Shown here piece by piece: positions 35,270 to 46,591 of a DNA stretch of 64,000 bases; the stretch's first letter is position 1; the number at the start of each line of letters is the position of its first letter. The stretch lies in NCBI RefSeq assembly GCF_003316695.1, contig NZ_PDKB01000002.1, forward strand, positions 122,637 through 186,636, written 5' to 3'. The DNA is from Aliarcobacter vitoriensis (GTDB lineage: Bacteria; Campylobacterota; Campylobacteria; Campylobacterales; Arcobacteraceae). Both the position numbers and the translations under genes were made by a program. The notes beneath the pieces are model-generated. The model worked only from the letters and a program-made list of their open reading frames with translations, had not been told where the DNA came from and made no database searches.

Positions 35270-37849
35270 TTATTTTTTTATAAGAACAGCTTCTATCCTT
35301 CTGTTTTGTGCTCTTCCATCTGCAGTTTCATTTGTAACGATTGGTTCAGAGAACCCTTTACCTACAGATGAAACTCTTGATTTTTCTACACCATTACTCA
35401 CTAAAACATCTTTTATAGCATCTGCTCTTTTTTGTGACAACATTATATTATATTCTGCTGAATTTTTCTTCGTTCTAACTGTTGTACTAGAAGGAAGATC
35501 ACTTGCATGTCCAATAATTTGTGTATTGAACTCTGGATTAGCAACTAAATATTTTGCAAATGCTACAACTTTACCTAAAGTAGCTGGTAATATTTTAGCA
35601 GAATCATTTTCAAATAAAACTTCAAGATTTATAACACTTGGACAACCTTTTTCATCTACAGTTTGCCCTGCTGGAGTATTTGGACACTCATCTAAATCAT
35701 TTATTACACCATCATTGTCATCATCATTAGCTAGACTTGTAGATTTTGGAACATATAAAGAAGCATAAACAACATTATTTAATTTTCCCTCTCCCATAAC
35801 CGTTTGTAAGAATGTTTTATCATAATCAACTCTTGATTGAGTAACTAATATTTTCTCATCAACACCTCTATTTACTAATTCATCTTTTACACTATTTGCA
35901 TATTCTAGTCCTTTATTGAAACTAGCTTCTTTATCTTTTGTAATTTTCGTATTTCCAATTAAAGTTACAACAGCATTTGTACCGTTATAATCTTTTAAAG
36001 TTTTTGCTATATTATCTAAATCACTTGAATTTAAATCACTCATATTTAAGAATTCAAATCTTTTAATCATAGCAAAATCATCATACATTAAATGCTTATC
36101 TAAAGAAGTTGATGCAATATTTTTATTTGCTGCCACATTGAATTCATAATCATAAATTCCTAATTTTGGAGCTTTTTTCGGACTTTCTTCATTGTAAGCT
36201 AATATATTATTTATATAATCTCCACTTGTCATATTGAACTTTTGTTCATTTCCAACAGGACAACCAGAGGCATCTACAACAGCACCAAATGGAGTATCTG
36301 GACATTTATCTTTACTATCTGGAATTCCATCAAAATCACTATCTTTTTGTTCTGCGTTACATCCATAAGGAGTTATATCATCATTCCCAACAACAGAATT
36401 ATCACAAATATCTAAATGATCAACAATTCCATCTTTATCAACATCAAGGTAAACAGGTAATTCATCTTCTACTACATCAAATGGATTTGTAGTTACTTTA
36501 ATAACATTTGCATAATCTTTTTCATCTAAAACTGAACTAACTAACATACCCATAGCATCTAAGATTCTATATTGTGCAAAAAGCTTATCCATTTGTGCGT
36601 TTATAATTTGTGCTTTAGAACTCACTAAATCATTTTGAGCTGATAATAAATCAAGAAGTGTTCTTCTTCCCATTTCATATTCACTTTGATAACTTGATAA
36701 AGTCTCTTCAGAATATTCATAATATTTATATAAATCTTCAAGTTGTTTACCAAGCATTGAGTAAGCAGACCAAGAAAGTTCTAAACTTTCAATAGTTTGT
36801 CTTTTTAAATCTCGTTGCAATTCTATTTCTTTATTTATTGTACTTCTACTTTTTTGTAAATCAGCAACATGAGCTCCACCTTTAAATAGATTCCAATTAA
36901 TTACAGCATATATTTTTTGTCTATCATCTGGATTATCATATCCATTGTTATCACGAGAAACATCATTAAAAATTTGTTCTGCTTCGATATCTAATGTTGG
37001 ATAAAATTTACTTTTTTTCTCTCTATATAAAGCTTGAGCACCTTTTATGTTAAAGTTACTTACAATCATAGATGGATTATTTTGTATAGCAACCATTGTA
37101 GCTCTTTGGATACTTTCAGGCATTGCTAAATTTAAATTTGGAACTTCTAAAGTACCAACATTTACAGTTCTTCCATATAATCTTTTGAATTTAAACTCTT
37201 TATCCATAGTATTATTTTGTTGAACTGTTAAATTAGAGTTTGCTAATGACAATGAAGCATAAATTTTTGTCATCTCAGATTTTGTTGTTAATCCTTGATC
37301 ATATAAAGACTGTACATCTTCATAAATTTTTTTATTTATAGTAACATTATCTTTTGCATTTTGTAACAATTGATAACTTCTTAATAAGTCTATATATGCT
37401 CCAGTCATTTGAAAAGATATATCATTTGCATTTTCTAAATAGTGATGTGCTGCTCCTAGAACTCTAGCCTCTTGATAGTTTATTTTTTCTGTTGTACTAA
37501 AACCATTAAAAAGGTTTTGAGTAAGTTTTAAAGAGTTCGTATAGTGATTATAAGTAGAATCTCTTGCTGTATAATCATATTTTGAGTTACCATTATCTTT
37601 GATATCTCCACCATTATTTCTTCCAAAACTTCCTCTATAATCTAAAGAAGGCAACCATTCAGATTTTACAATTTCTAAATCTTGTTGTGTTTCATTGAAG
37701 TTTTTTAATCTCTCCTGAACTACTGGGTTAGTGTTCATAACTTCAACTAAAGTTTCTTGTAAAGTTAAAGCATTTAAGTTCACACCTATTAAACAAAAAC
37801 TGCTTGCAACTATACTAAGTAAATTTCTTTTAGTTCTTAACTTAACCAT
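35270..37849 (-). CDS. TolC-family outer-membrane channel fused to thrombospondin-3 repeats and OmpA domains
   Basis: The 859-aa protein has a signal peptide (about 1-28). A complete TolC-type channel (about 29-445) contains the duplicated helix-barrel repeat (RRTLLDLLSAQNDLVSSKAQ in the second half). Type-3 thrombospondin calcium loops follow at about 469 (DVDKDGIVD) and 503 (DSDFDGIPD). A degenerate OmpA-like fold spans about 565-700, another calcium loop lies near 709 (DDDNDGVIND), and a canonical peptidoglycan-binding OmpA_C domain runs from 742 to 859 (ending in GRAQNRRIEAVLIKK). The channel part serves the adjacent exporter. The OmpA part should pin the channel to peptidoglycan. It heads the secretion operon. 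Confidence 0.92.
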   Translation of the reverse strand: MVKLRTKRNLLSIVASSFCLIGVNLNALTLQETLVEVMNTNPVVQERLKNFNETQQDLEIVKSEWLPSLDYRGSFGRNNGGDIKDNGNSKYDYTARDSTYNHYTNSLKLTQNLFNGFSTTEKINYQEARVLGAAHHYLENANDISFQMTGAYIDLLRSYQLLQNAKDNVTINKKIYEDVQSLYDQGLTTKSEMTKIYASLSLANSNLTVQQNNTMDKEFKFKRLYGRTVNVGTLEVPNLNLAMPESIQRATMVAIQNNPSMIVSNFNIKGAQALYREKKSKFYPTLDIEAEQIFNDVSRDNNGYDNPDDRQKIYAVINWNLFKGGAHVADLQKSRSTINKEIELQRDLKRQTIESLELSWSAYSMLGKQLEDLYKYYEYSEETLSSYQSEYEMGRRTLLDLLSAQNDLVSSKAQIINAQMDKLFAQYRILDAMGMLVSSVLDEKDYANVIKVTTNPFDVVEDELPVYLDVDKDGIVDHLDICDNSVVGNDDITPYGCNAEQKDSDFDGIPDSKDKCPDTPFGAVVDASGCPVGNEQKFNMTSGDYINNILAYNEESPKKAPKLGIYDYEFNVAANKNIASTSLDKHLMYDDFAMIKRFEFLNMSDLNSSDLDNIAKTLKDYNGTNAVVTLIGNTKITKDKEASFNKGLEYANSVKDELVNRGVDEKILVTQSRVDYDKTFLQTVMGEGKLNNVVYASLYVPKSTSLANDDDNDGVINDLDECPNTPAGQTVDEKGCPSVINLEVLFENDSAKILPATLGKVVAFAKYLVANPEFNTQIIGHASDLPSSTTVRTKKNSAEYNIMLSQKRADAIKDVLVSNGVEKSRVSSVGKGFSEPIVTNETADGRAQNRRIEAVLIKK

Positions 37850-38084
37850 TATTTTCTACCTTATTTGTAATTTTGATTATGGAATTGTAACATAAAAAAC
37901 TTATTTTTATAACACTTTTTATTATTTTTTTATTATTTTTTAGTGATAACTGTTAATTCTACCTAATTTTAGTATTATTTAGAAAATAATAATTTTAGAA
38001 GAAATAAGTTTTTTTATAAAAATTTATCTCTAATTTCAATTTGGATACAATTTTTACATTATTTTACCAAAAAAAGGACTTCTT

Positions 38085-39356
38085 ATAAAAACTTTTTCAG
38101 ACTTAAACTTAAGTGATAATATATTAAAAGCAATAGATGATTTAGGATATGAAACCCCAACTGCTATTCAAGAAAAAGCTATTCCTTTAGCTTTAAAAAA
38201 ACGTGATATTATAGGAATATCTCAAAGTGGAACTGGAAAAAGTTGTGCTTTTATATTACCTATTTTAGAAGAAATTATAAAAGAGAAAGAAAATAATCCA
38301 AATAGTGTATTAAGAGGATTAATACTTGTTCCAACAAGAGAACTAGCAAAACAGATCATAAAAGCAATAGATGATTACTCGAAATATATCCCAATAAAAA
38401 GAGTTGCTATTTTTGGAGGAGTAAGTGCAAAAGATCAAGAAAAAAAAATAACAAATGGTATAGATATAGCTGTTTGTACGACTGGAAGATTGTTAGAGCA
38501 TTTAAAAAATGGAACAATAAATCTAAATAGTGTTACAAATGTTGTAATAGATGAACTTGACACCATGCTTGATATGGGATTTTTAGAAGAAATTGAAAAA
38601 ATATTACCAAATATAGGTATAAATAGACAAATTATGATGTTTAGTGCAACTATCAATCCAACAGTAAAAAAACTAGCAAAAGAGTTTTTAAATGACCCCG
38701 TTGTAATAGAAGTAACAAATCAAAGAAGTAGTGTAAAACTTATAGAACAACAAATAATATTAGTAGATGAAGATAAAAAACAAGAACTTCTATCATATCT
38801 TATTGGTTCAAAAAACTTTTCTCAATCTTTAGTTTTTGTCAATCAAAAAGCCCAAGCAGATAGTTTAGTTGAGAATTTAGAACTTGATGGATTAAAATCA
38901 GCTTGTATTCACGGAGATATAAGACAAAGTAGTCGTGCCTTAGCTTTGAGAAAATTTAAAGAAAAAGAGCTTAGAGTATTAGTAGCTACAGATATTGCAG
39001 GTCGTGGAATAGATATAGAAGATTTACCAGTTGTAATAAACTATGCTTTACCTGAAACAATAATAGATTTCACACATAGAGTTGGAAGAACTGGAAGAGC
39101 TGGAAAAGAAGGTCTTGCTATAACACTATTAAGTGTAAAAGATTATAAACTTATGGCTGAAATAGAAAAAGAGTTAAAAATAAATATCCCAAGAGTAGAG
39201 CTTGATGGATTTGAAACAACTGAGAAAAAACCAAGAAATAGAAAACCAAAGCCAAAACCACTATCTTTAAAAAAACCAGAAGCAAGAAAACAAACTCAAA
39301 AACAAGAAAAAGCAAAAAAAACAAATAAATTTAGAAAAACAACAAAAAGAGGATAA
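38085..39356 (+). CDS. DEAD-box RNA helicase with apparent AUA start codon
   Basis: The 423-codon frame encodes a full DEAD-box helicase. The Q-motif (TFSDLNLSDNIL...TAIQEKAIP) starts two codons after an ATA at 38085 that sits six bases after AAGGA. No ATG, GTG or TTG occurs in this frame before the TTG at 38490, which would delete motif I (SQSGTGKS) and motif Ia (PTREL). The ATA is thus the likely initiator. Motif II reads DELD, motif III is SAT, motif VI is HRVGRTGRAG, and the tail is very basic (Lys/Arg/Pro/Gln). It probably remodels RNA in ribosome assembly or cold response. A sequencing error at the start codon is the main alternative. Confidence 0.85.
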   Translation: MKTFSDLNLSDNILKAIDDLGYETPTAIQEKAIPLALKKRDIIGISQSGTGKSCAFILPILEEIIKEKENNPNSVLRGLILVPTRELAKQIIKAIDDYSKYIPIKRVAIFGGVSAKDQEKKITNGIDIAVCTTGRLLEHLKNGTINLNSVTNVVIDELDTMLDMGFLEEIEKILPNIGINRQIMMFSATINPTVKKLAKEFLNDPVVIEVTNQRSSVKLIEQQIILVDEDKKQELLSYLIGSKNFSQSLVFVNQKAQADSLVENLELDGLKSACIHGDIRQSSRALALRKFKEKELRVLVATDIAGRGIDIEDLPVVINYALPETIIDFTHRVGRTGRAGKEGLAITLLSVKDYKLMAEIEKELKINIPRVELDGFETTEKKPRNRKPKPKPLSLKKPEARKQTQKQEKAKKTNKFRKTTKRG

Positions 39357-39370
39357 TCAATCCTCTTTTT
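39344..39370. terminator. Bidirectional terminator holding both stop codons
   Basis: Perfect 11-bp inverted repeat (AAAAAGAGGAT / ATCCTCTTTTT) with a 5-nt loop. The helicase TAA begins in the last stem base and the brnQ TGA occupies the loop; T-runs are present in both directions. Confidence 0.85.
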
Positions 39371-40658
39371 TAGGTTTTATAAAATATCCTATTATCCCAA
39401 AAACAATTGCAGGAATAATCCAAGCAAACCCTATTTCATAAAATGGAATAATCTTTAAAAATGAAATCTCAAATATATTTTTAGAAATAACTTCTACAAT
39501 ACAATATATCATAGCAGCAAAACTTGCTAATTTATAAACATTGTCATTTTTTATAAAATTATCGAAAAATGATAAAACAACCAAAATAATAGCAGCAGGA
39601 TAAACAACAGTTAAAATCGGAAAAGCAATAGATATAATAAATTCTAAACCAAAATTTGTAAGAATTATACTAAATATTGTCACAACTACAACCAAAGTTT
39701 TATAAGATACTCTTCTGTGTGACAATCTTGAAAAATATTCAGATGTTACACTTACAAGTGCTGCACCTGTTGTAAAACAAGCTAAAAATACGACTATTCC
39801 TAAAAGCAAATTCCCACCACTTCCAAATAGTGAGAAAATAATATTATTCAACAAAGTTGCTCTATCGATATTGCTTTCATAAACTGTCGAAGTTGTAGCT
39901 CCCAAATATGTAAGTCCAAAATATATTATAAATATACAAATTGCCGCTACAATAGAAGCATAAGCTACAAGTTTTATTTGTTGATTATGTTCTGTATAAA
40001 CTCCTTTATCTGAAACTGCTTTTAAAATAATAATTCCAAAAGCAAGTGCAGCTAAAACATCTAAAGTTTGATATCCAGCTAACATTCCATCAAATATAAT
40101 ATTACTTGTAGTAGCTTCACTTTGTGCAATTTCACCATCAGCAATAGGGAAAAACACTCCTTTAATTATTAAAATAAGTAAACCTATAAAAAGTGCTGGT
40201 GTTAAAAATCTACCCAAAATTTCTATCATTGTTGTTGGTTTTAGTGTAAAAATCAAAATTAAACTATAATAAATAATTGAAGTTATAAGAGAATTTGAAA
40301 AAGAAGCACCGAAAAATGGTACAACTAGCATCTCATAAGTAGTAGCACCAGTTCTAGGAAGTGCTATAAGTGGTCCTATACACAAAATAATTGCTGAAGT
40401 TAAAAATATCCCAGCAATAGTTCCTATTTTATGAGTCAAATTTTCAACTCTACCACCAGCTTTAAGTAGTGCAAACATAGTTAAAGTTGCAAAACCAATA
40501 TCAGCTATAAAATATGACATAAATGCCAAATCCCAGTTACTTGAAGATGTAAGCCCTAAATATGGTGGAAATATGATATTTCCAGCACCAAAATACATAG
40601 AAAATATTGCAAATCCCAATATCAATGCATCTTTGAAAAATTTACTTTGTGTAAGCAT
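39357..40658 (-). CDS. brnQ: Branched-chain amino acid:cation symporter
   Basis: The 433-aa protein has about 12 membrane helices and the BrnQ start FAIFSMYFGAGNIIFPPYLG. Further LIVCS-family blocks are GPLIALPRTGATTYEMLV and GYQTLDVLAALAFGIII. It imports Leu, Ile and Val with sodium or protons across the inner membrane. The length matches the family. The gene stands alone, sharing a terminator with the helicase gene. Confidence 0.94.
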   Translation of the reverse strand: MLTQSKFFKDALILGFAIFSMYFGAGNIIFPPYLGLTSSSNWDLAFMSYFIADIGFATLTMFALLKAGGRVENLTHKIGTIAGIFLTSAIILCIGPLIALPRTGATTYEMLVVPFFGASFSNSLITSIIYYSLILIFTLKPTTMIEILGRFLTPALFIGLLILIIKGVFFPIADGEIAQSEATTSNIIFDGMLAGYQTLDVLAALAFGIIILKAVSDKGVYTEHNQQIKLVAYASIVAAICIFIIYFGLTYLGATTSTVYESNIDRATLLNNIIFSLFGSGGNLLLGIVVFLACFTTGAALVSVTSEYFSRLSHRRVSYKTLVVVVTIFSIILTNFGLEFIISIAFPILTVVYPAAIILVVLSFFDNFIKNDNVYKLASFAAMIYCIVEVISKNIFEISFLKIIPFYEIGFAWIIPAIVFGIIGYFIKPKKED

Positions 40659-40709
40659 TTTATTCCTATTTTATTTTTCGTTTACAAAATATTAACGAAT
40701 ATTAACTTT

Positions 40710-41573
40710 TTATATTATTTTTAATTGGATTAAAGCTAGTAAAACTATGCATGAAATAGCCAGTAAAACTCCTAATATAACTTGTTTTGATAGAATTTCT
40801 TTAAAATAATATTTTCCAATGAATACTCCACCAATTATAACTCCCAAATTCATAGTAACAAATACCAAAGTTGGTGTTTGTGAAAATATTTTATGTGCAT
40901 TGATATAAAAATAGATATTTGAAAAGTTTAAAACTCCCAATAAAAGTCCATATAAAAAATATTTTATATCTATTTTTCCTTTAAAAATAAGAATATATAT
41001 AAATGATATAAAAGAAGCTAATATAAAAATCACAAAAAGTAATTCTAAAAAATTTATGTCTTTATTTGTTGCAATTAATTTAAATAAAGTATCAATAATC
41101 CCATAGCCTAAGAATACAGCTATTAAATAAAAAATATTTATTGATTTATTAGTAGATTTTTTGCCTAAAATCAAAAAAATACTAACAAAAGTTAAAATTA
41201 TCACAAAAGCTTTTACATAAGAAAATTCTTCATTGAATAATAAAAAACTAAAAATTATTGGGATAATTAAAGATAATCTTTGAAAAATATCAGTTTTTGC
41301 AAGTCCAGAAAATTCTAATGATTTATGTAAAAAATAAAAAACAGTGGGAAGTAAAATAGCTAAACAAATAACTAATTTATAATCAAATACTTTAAAATCT
41401 ATAGTTAAAATTGATAAATTAAAAATATAATATGTAAGAAAACTAGCCATTATATAATTTGATAAAATAAATAAAAAAAGATTTTTTTTTGTAGCTATTT
41501 TGAGATATTTTATATAAAAGCCAACCAATAAAGATGATATTAAACTAAGAATTAAAGAACTCATTTTATACAA
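40710..41573 (-). CDS. DMT/EamA-family transporter, ten membrane helices
   Basis: The 287-aa protein is hydrophobic throughout with ten predicted helices in two five-helix halves, the layout of drug/metabolite transporters (EamA). Sequence features are LLGVLNFSNIYFYINAHKIF and LVFVTMNLGVIIGGVFIGKYYFKE near the C-terminus. The substrate is unknown; relatives export amino acids or metabolites. It is 51 nt upstream of brnQ on the same strand (that is, before it in transcription), which may hint at amino-acid handling. Confidence 0.78.
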   Translation of the reverse strand: MYKMSSLILSLISSLLVGFYIKYLKIATKKNLFLFILSNYIMASFLTYYIFNLSILTIDFKVFDYKLVICLAILLPTVFYFLHKSLEFSGLAKTDIFQRLSLIIPIIFSFLLFNEEFSYVKAFVIILTFVSIFLILGKKSTNKSINIFYLIAVFLGYGIIDTLFKLIATNKDINFLELLFVIFILASFISFIYILIFKGKIDIKYFLYGLLLGVLNFSNIYFYINAHKIFSQTPTLVFVTMNLGVIIGGVFIGKYYFKEILSKQVILGVLLAISCIVLLALIQLKII

Positions 41574-41642
41574 TTTCCATATTTTTTATGGGATTATATT
41601 ATAAGAAAGATAAATCTAATTTTTTGCGGGAAATTCCCGCAA

Positions 41643-42056
41643 CTATTCTTTATCTTTTAACTCTTTATAAAGATTTTTATGTATTTCTATCTCTTCATCA
41701 GTAGCTTTTTTTCTGCAAGATAAAAAACCTTTTGTTCCTTCACTTGTAATTGTAGGAAAAATAGTAGCATATACCCAATAATAATCACCACTTTTTGAAG
41801 TGTTTTTTACAAGTCCACTCCAAGTTTCACCTTTCTTTATAGTTTCCCATAACTCTTTAAAAGCTATTTTAGGCATATCATAATGTCTTACAATATTGTG
41901 TGGTTTTCCTATTAGTTCATCTACACTATATCCAGCAACTTTACAAAACTCCTCATTTGCAAATAGAATATTACCTTTTTCATCAGTTTCACTGACAATA
42001 AATGTATATTCATCCAAAATTATTTCTTTCCCACCATCTATATTCTTCGCCAACAT
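41643..42056 (-). CDS. Stand-alone PAS-domain redox sensor (CetB/Aer-like)
   Basis: The 137-aa protein is a single PAS fold: FIVSETDEKGNILFANEEFCKVAGYS, the Aer-type HNIVRHYDMPKIAFKELW, and GDYYWVYATIFP. It strongly resembles the PAS domains of Aer and of CetB, which in Campylobacter passes a flavin redox state to the separate signalling protein CetA for energy taxis. No CetA-like gene lies next to it; a decayed gene sits directly upstream on the same strand instead. The start has a perfect AGGAGG site. FAD binding is inferred from the family. Confidence 0.87.
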   Translation of the reverse strand: MLAKNIDGGKEIILDEYTFIVSETDEKGNILFANEEFCKVAGYSVDELIGKPHNIVRHYDMPKIAFKELWETIKKGETWSGLVKNTSKSGDYYWVYATIFPTITSEGTKGFLSCRKKATDEEIEIHKNLYKELKDKE

Positions 42057-42137
42057 AATAACCTCCTATTATTTTGTTTGCTAAAACATAATTATATATA
42101 AAAATTGTAATAATTTTTCATTATTTATTATTTATCC

Positions 42138-42457
42138 CTAAAACACCCAGCCAGCTTGAAAGAGTAATTTAGAATTTTTATGTGATATTTTCACTTTCAA
42201 TTGGTTTTGAGTTTGAATTCCATGCCATTTGTACTTTTGCAAAAAAATCTTTATAGTAGAATGTCACCTAAATAGACTTTTCAGTTCCTACAACTCTATT
42301 TAAAATTATACTATTTACATTTGGTTGATTGATTTATATTTGTTATATTTTCATTTTGAGAAATATTTGCTGTTCAACTTGTTACAACTCCACTACTTGG
42401 AGAAGAATACAAGTTTGAAGCTACTACAAGAGTAATCCACCTTTTAAGATACGAAAT
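42138..42457 (-). pseudogene. Decayed protein gene, minus strand, product unrecognised
   Basis: Between the PAS gene and the lipoprotein gene (42057-42652) no intact gene is seen. The minus strand still reads as one protein-like sequence when two frame changes and two stops are ignored. One piece (42457 towards about 42335) includes SYLKRWITLVVASNLYSSP, a TGA at 42374-42376 and TANISQNENITNINQ. Near there the frame changes to INQPNVNSIILNRVVGTEKS, then comes a TAG at 42268-42270 and VTFYYKDFFAKVQMAWNSNS. After a second shift the C-terminus HKNSKLLFQAGWVF stops at 42138. The overlap of NINQ/INQ across the shift makes decay more likely than chance. The original family is not recognised. The rest of the gap is A/T-rich and appears empty. 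Confidence 0.5.
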
Positions 42458-42679
42458 CTACTTTTATATTCTTGATTTTTATACATTTTTGTCTCTTTTC
42501 ATATTTATTTTTGAACATTTTAATCAAAGAGTGTAATGAAATATAAAATTTTTTGATTTTTGGGGTAGAAATTTTGTAATTTCTTTATTTAGTATTAATA
42601 GTATCTATAAATCATAGATTTATGAAATTTCATATCTATTTTGGTATAATCTATGACTTTTAACCTAAAGGATTTAAAA

Positions 42680-43318
42680 TTGAAAAAGAGAAATTATATT
42701 AAAAAGATTTCAGACTACTCAATGGTTGGTGGTTTAGGTGCTGTTTTAGTGCTTGGATTAGTTGGGTGTAATGATACAAATCAACAACAAAATCAATCTA
42801 GTGGAACATTAACAAATGCTTCTCAACAACAAGGCGCTTTTGTAGTAATAGAACAAGCAACAGATGGTAGTTACAAAATTGCTGATGAATTTCCAGCTAG
42901 TAAGACTACTATTGTTTTAAGAAGCCCTGATGGAAGCGAAAGAATATTATCTCAAGAAGAGATTGATAAACTAGTAAAAGAAGAAGAAGCAAAAATAGAT
43001 GCTGGAACATCTCCTCTTACAAATCCAGATTCTCAATTAAGTAGTGGTGGAATGGGACTTGGTGGAGTTTTATTATCTTCTATTGCAGGGGCAATGATTG
43101 GTTCTTGGCTTGGGAATAAACTGTTTAATAACCAAAATTTCAACAACCAAAAAGCAGCTCAATACAAATCTCCACAAACTTATAGTAAATCTCAAAGTTC
43201 ATTCAATAAACCAGCGGGAACAACTGGAAAAAGTGGAGCTTCAAAACAAGGTGGTTTCTTTGGGAACAAGTCTTCAAATGCTGGTTCATCAAATAGTTCA
43301 AGTTCAACAGGTGGATGA
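42680..43318 (+). CDS. UPF0323-family lipoprotein (HP0232/Cj0371-like)
   Basis: The 212-aa protein has a lipoprotein signal (GGLGAVLVLGLVGC, lipidated Cys at about residue 30) and the conserved core QQGAFVVIEQATDGSYKI, RSPDGSERILSQEEIDKL and LLSSIAGAMIGSWLGNKLFN. It ends in a Ser/Gly/Asn-rich tail with FFGNKSS. It matches the UPF0323 family of Helicobacter and Campylobacter; function is unknown, with links to motility and colonisation in Campylobacter. I choose the TTG at 42680 (AAAGGA nine bases upstream) rather than the ATG at 42653, because the lipoprotein family begins with KKxxYxKKISDY. It overlaps or abuts the next gene. Confidence 0.88.
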   Translation: MKKRNYIKKISDYSMVGGLGAVLVLGLVGCNDTNQQQNQSSGTLTNASQQQGAFVVIEQATDGSYKIADEFPASKTTIVLRSPDGSERILSQEEIDKLVKEEEAKIDAGTSPLTNPDSQLSSGGMGLGGVLLSSIAGAMIGSWLGNKLFNNQNFNNQKAAQYKSPQTYSKSQSSFNKPAGTTGKSGASKQGGFFGNKSSNAGSSNSSSSTGG

Positions 43319-43320
43319 TA

Positions 43321-44499
43321 ATGAAATTAGAAAAATTAAGCCCTTTAACAAATGATTATTTAGAAAGTATTGGTTTTGTTTGGCATACAGATAGCGATAA
43401 TAGTTCATATATAAGTGATGAATTAGTAGTTATTTCCGAAGAAGAAGCAGAAAGATATTATGAAGCAACAAATGAACTTTATGATATGTTCTCTGAAGCT
43501 GGTCAATTTGTAATAGACAATGACCTATTTCACGAATTAAATATTCCTTTTAATTTAGTTGATATTATAAAAGAGTCTTGGGAAAATGATGTTCATTGGC
43601 ATTTGTATTCAAGATTTGATTTAGCAGGTGGAATTGATGGAAAACCTATAAAATTGATTGAATTCAATGCTGATACACCAACATCACTTTTTGAAACAGC
43701 TATCATACAATGGGCTATTTTAAAGAAAAATGGCTTAGATGAAGAGAGCCAATTTAACAATCTTTATGAAGCTTTGAAAGATAATTTTAAAAGAATTATA
43801 ACTTTAGATAGTGATATAGAAAAATTTGATGAGTACTACTCAAAACTTGGTTGGAAAATACTATTTTCTAGTATTTCAAGTTCAAATGAAGATATAAATA
43901 CTACAAAACTTTTGCAACATATTGCTTCTGAATCTGGGTTTAATACTGATTTTGAATTTATAGAAAATGTGCAGTTTAGTGATGATGGAATATTTAAAGA
44001 TGATGAACTATTTGAATTTTGGTTCAAACTTATTCCTTGGGAAGATATAGCTATTGAAGAGAGTCAATTAACACTTATTTTAACTGAAATTATAAAAGAG
44101 AAAAAAGCTATTGTTTTTAATCCTGCATATACTTTGATATTTCAATCAAAAGCATTTATGAAAATTTTATGGGATTTATATCCAAATCATCCACTTTTAC
44201 TTGAAACATCTTTTGAACCTTTAGAAGGTAAGAAATATGTAGAAAAAAGAGCCTTTGGAAGAGAAGGAGCAAATACAAAAATAGTAAATGCTGATGGTAG
44301 TATAGATGAACAAACAAGTGGAGAATACGAAGGTCATAAAGCTATATATCAAGAATATGTAGAGTTTCCAAAAGATGAAAAAGGAAATTTTTATCAAGCT
44401 GGAGTTTTTTATGCTTATGAAGCTTGTGCGTTAGGATTTAGAAGAGGTGGAAAGATTTTGAATAATATGTCAAAATTTGTAGGGCATATCATAAAATAA
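43321..44499 (+). CDS. Glutathionylspermidine-synthase-like ATP-grasp protein
   Basis: The 392-aa protein belongs to the GSP_synth (YgiC/YjfC) group. Conserved blocks are HWHLYSRFDLAG, KLIEFNADTPTSLFETAIIQW, NHPLLLETSFEP, VEKRAFGREGANTKIV and the ending QAGVFYAYEACALGFRRGGKI. These correspond to the synthetase half of glutathionylspermidine synthase with the ATP-grasp residues; the amidase half is absent. The real substrate is unknown, as for other stand-alone members. It follows the lipoprotein gene, as in Campylobacter and Helicobacter. An alternative ATG at 43315 overlaps the upstream stop; I prefer the one at 43321. Confidence 0.88.
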   Translation: MKLEKLSPLTNDYLESIGFVWHTDSDNSSYISDELVVISEEEAERYYEATNELYDMFSEAGQFVIDNDLFHELNIPFNLVDIIKESWENDVHWHLYSRFDLAGGIDGKPIKLIEFNADTPTSLFETAIIQWAILKKNGLDEESQFNNLYEALKDNFKRIITLDSDIEKFDEYYSKLGWKILFSSISSSNEDINTTKLLQHIASESGFNTDFEFIENVQFSDDGIFKDDELFEFWFKLIPWEDIAIEESQLTLILTEIIKEKKAIVFNPAYTLIFQSKAFMKILWDLYPNHPLLLETSFEPLEGKKYVEKRAFGREGANTKIVNADGSIDEQTSGEYEGHKAIYQEYVEFPKDEKGNFYQAGVFYAYEACALGFRRGGKILNNMSKFVGHIIK

Positions 44500-44507
44500 T
44501 TTTATAA

Positions 44508-46472
<1,965 letters not shown>

Positions 46473-46591
46473 TATTATTGTTACTTTTCTTAATTATTTA
46501 GTAATTAATTTTGGTAAAAGTATATTAACTAAAAGTTTTTTTTATAAAGTTAGTCTATAATCTTTGAATAATTTTAATAAGGTATATAAAT

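Noticed and set aside
35259..35768. 169-codon open frame on the plus strand
   Set aside because: It lies wholly antisense to the C-terminal OmpA part of the TolC fusion, and its Ser/Phe/Leu-rich text is the usual reverse reading of a coding strand.
42360..42536. 58-codon plus-strand open run reading EIFAVQLVTTPLLGEEYKFE
   Set aside because: No start codon; the opposite strand gives a better continuous protein-like reading across the region, so this is treated as its shadow.
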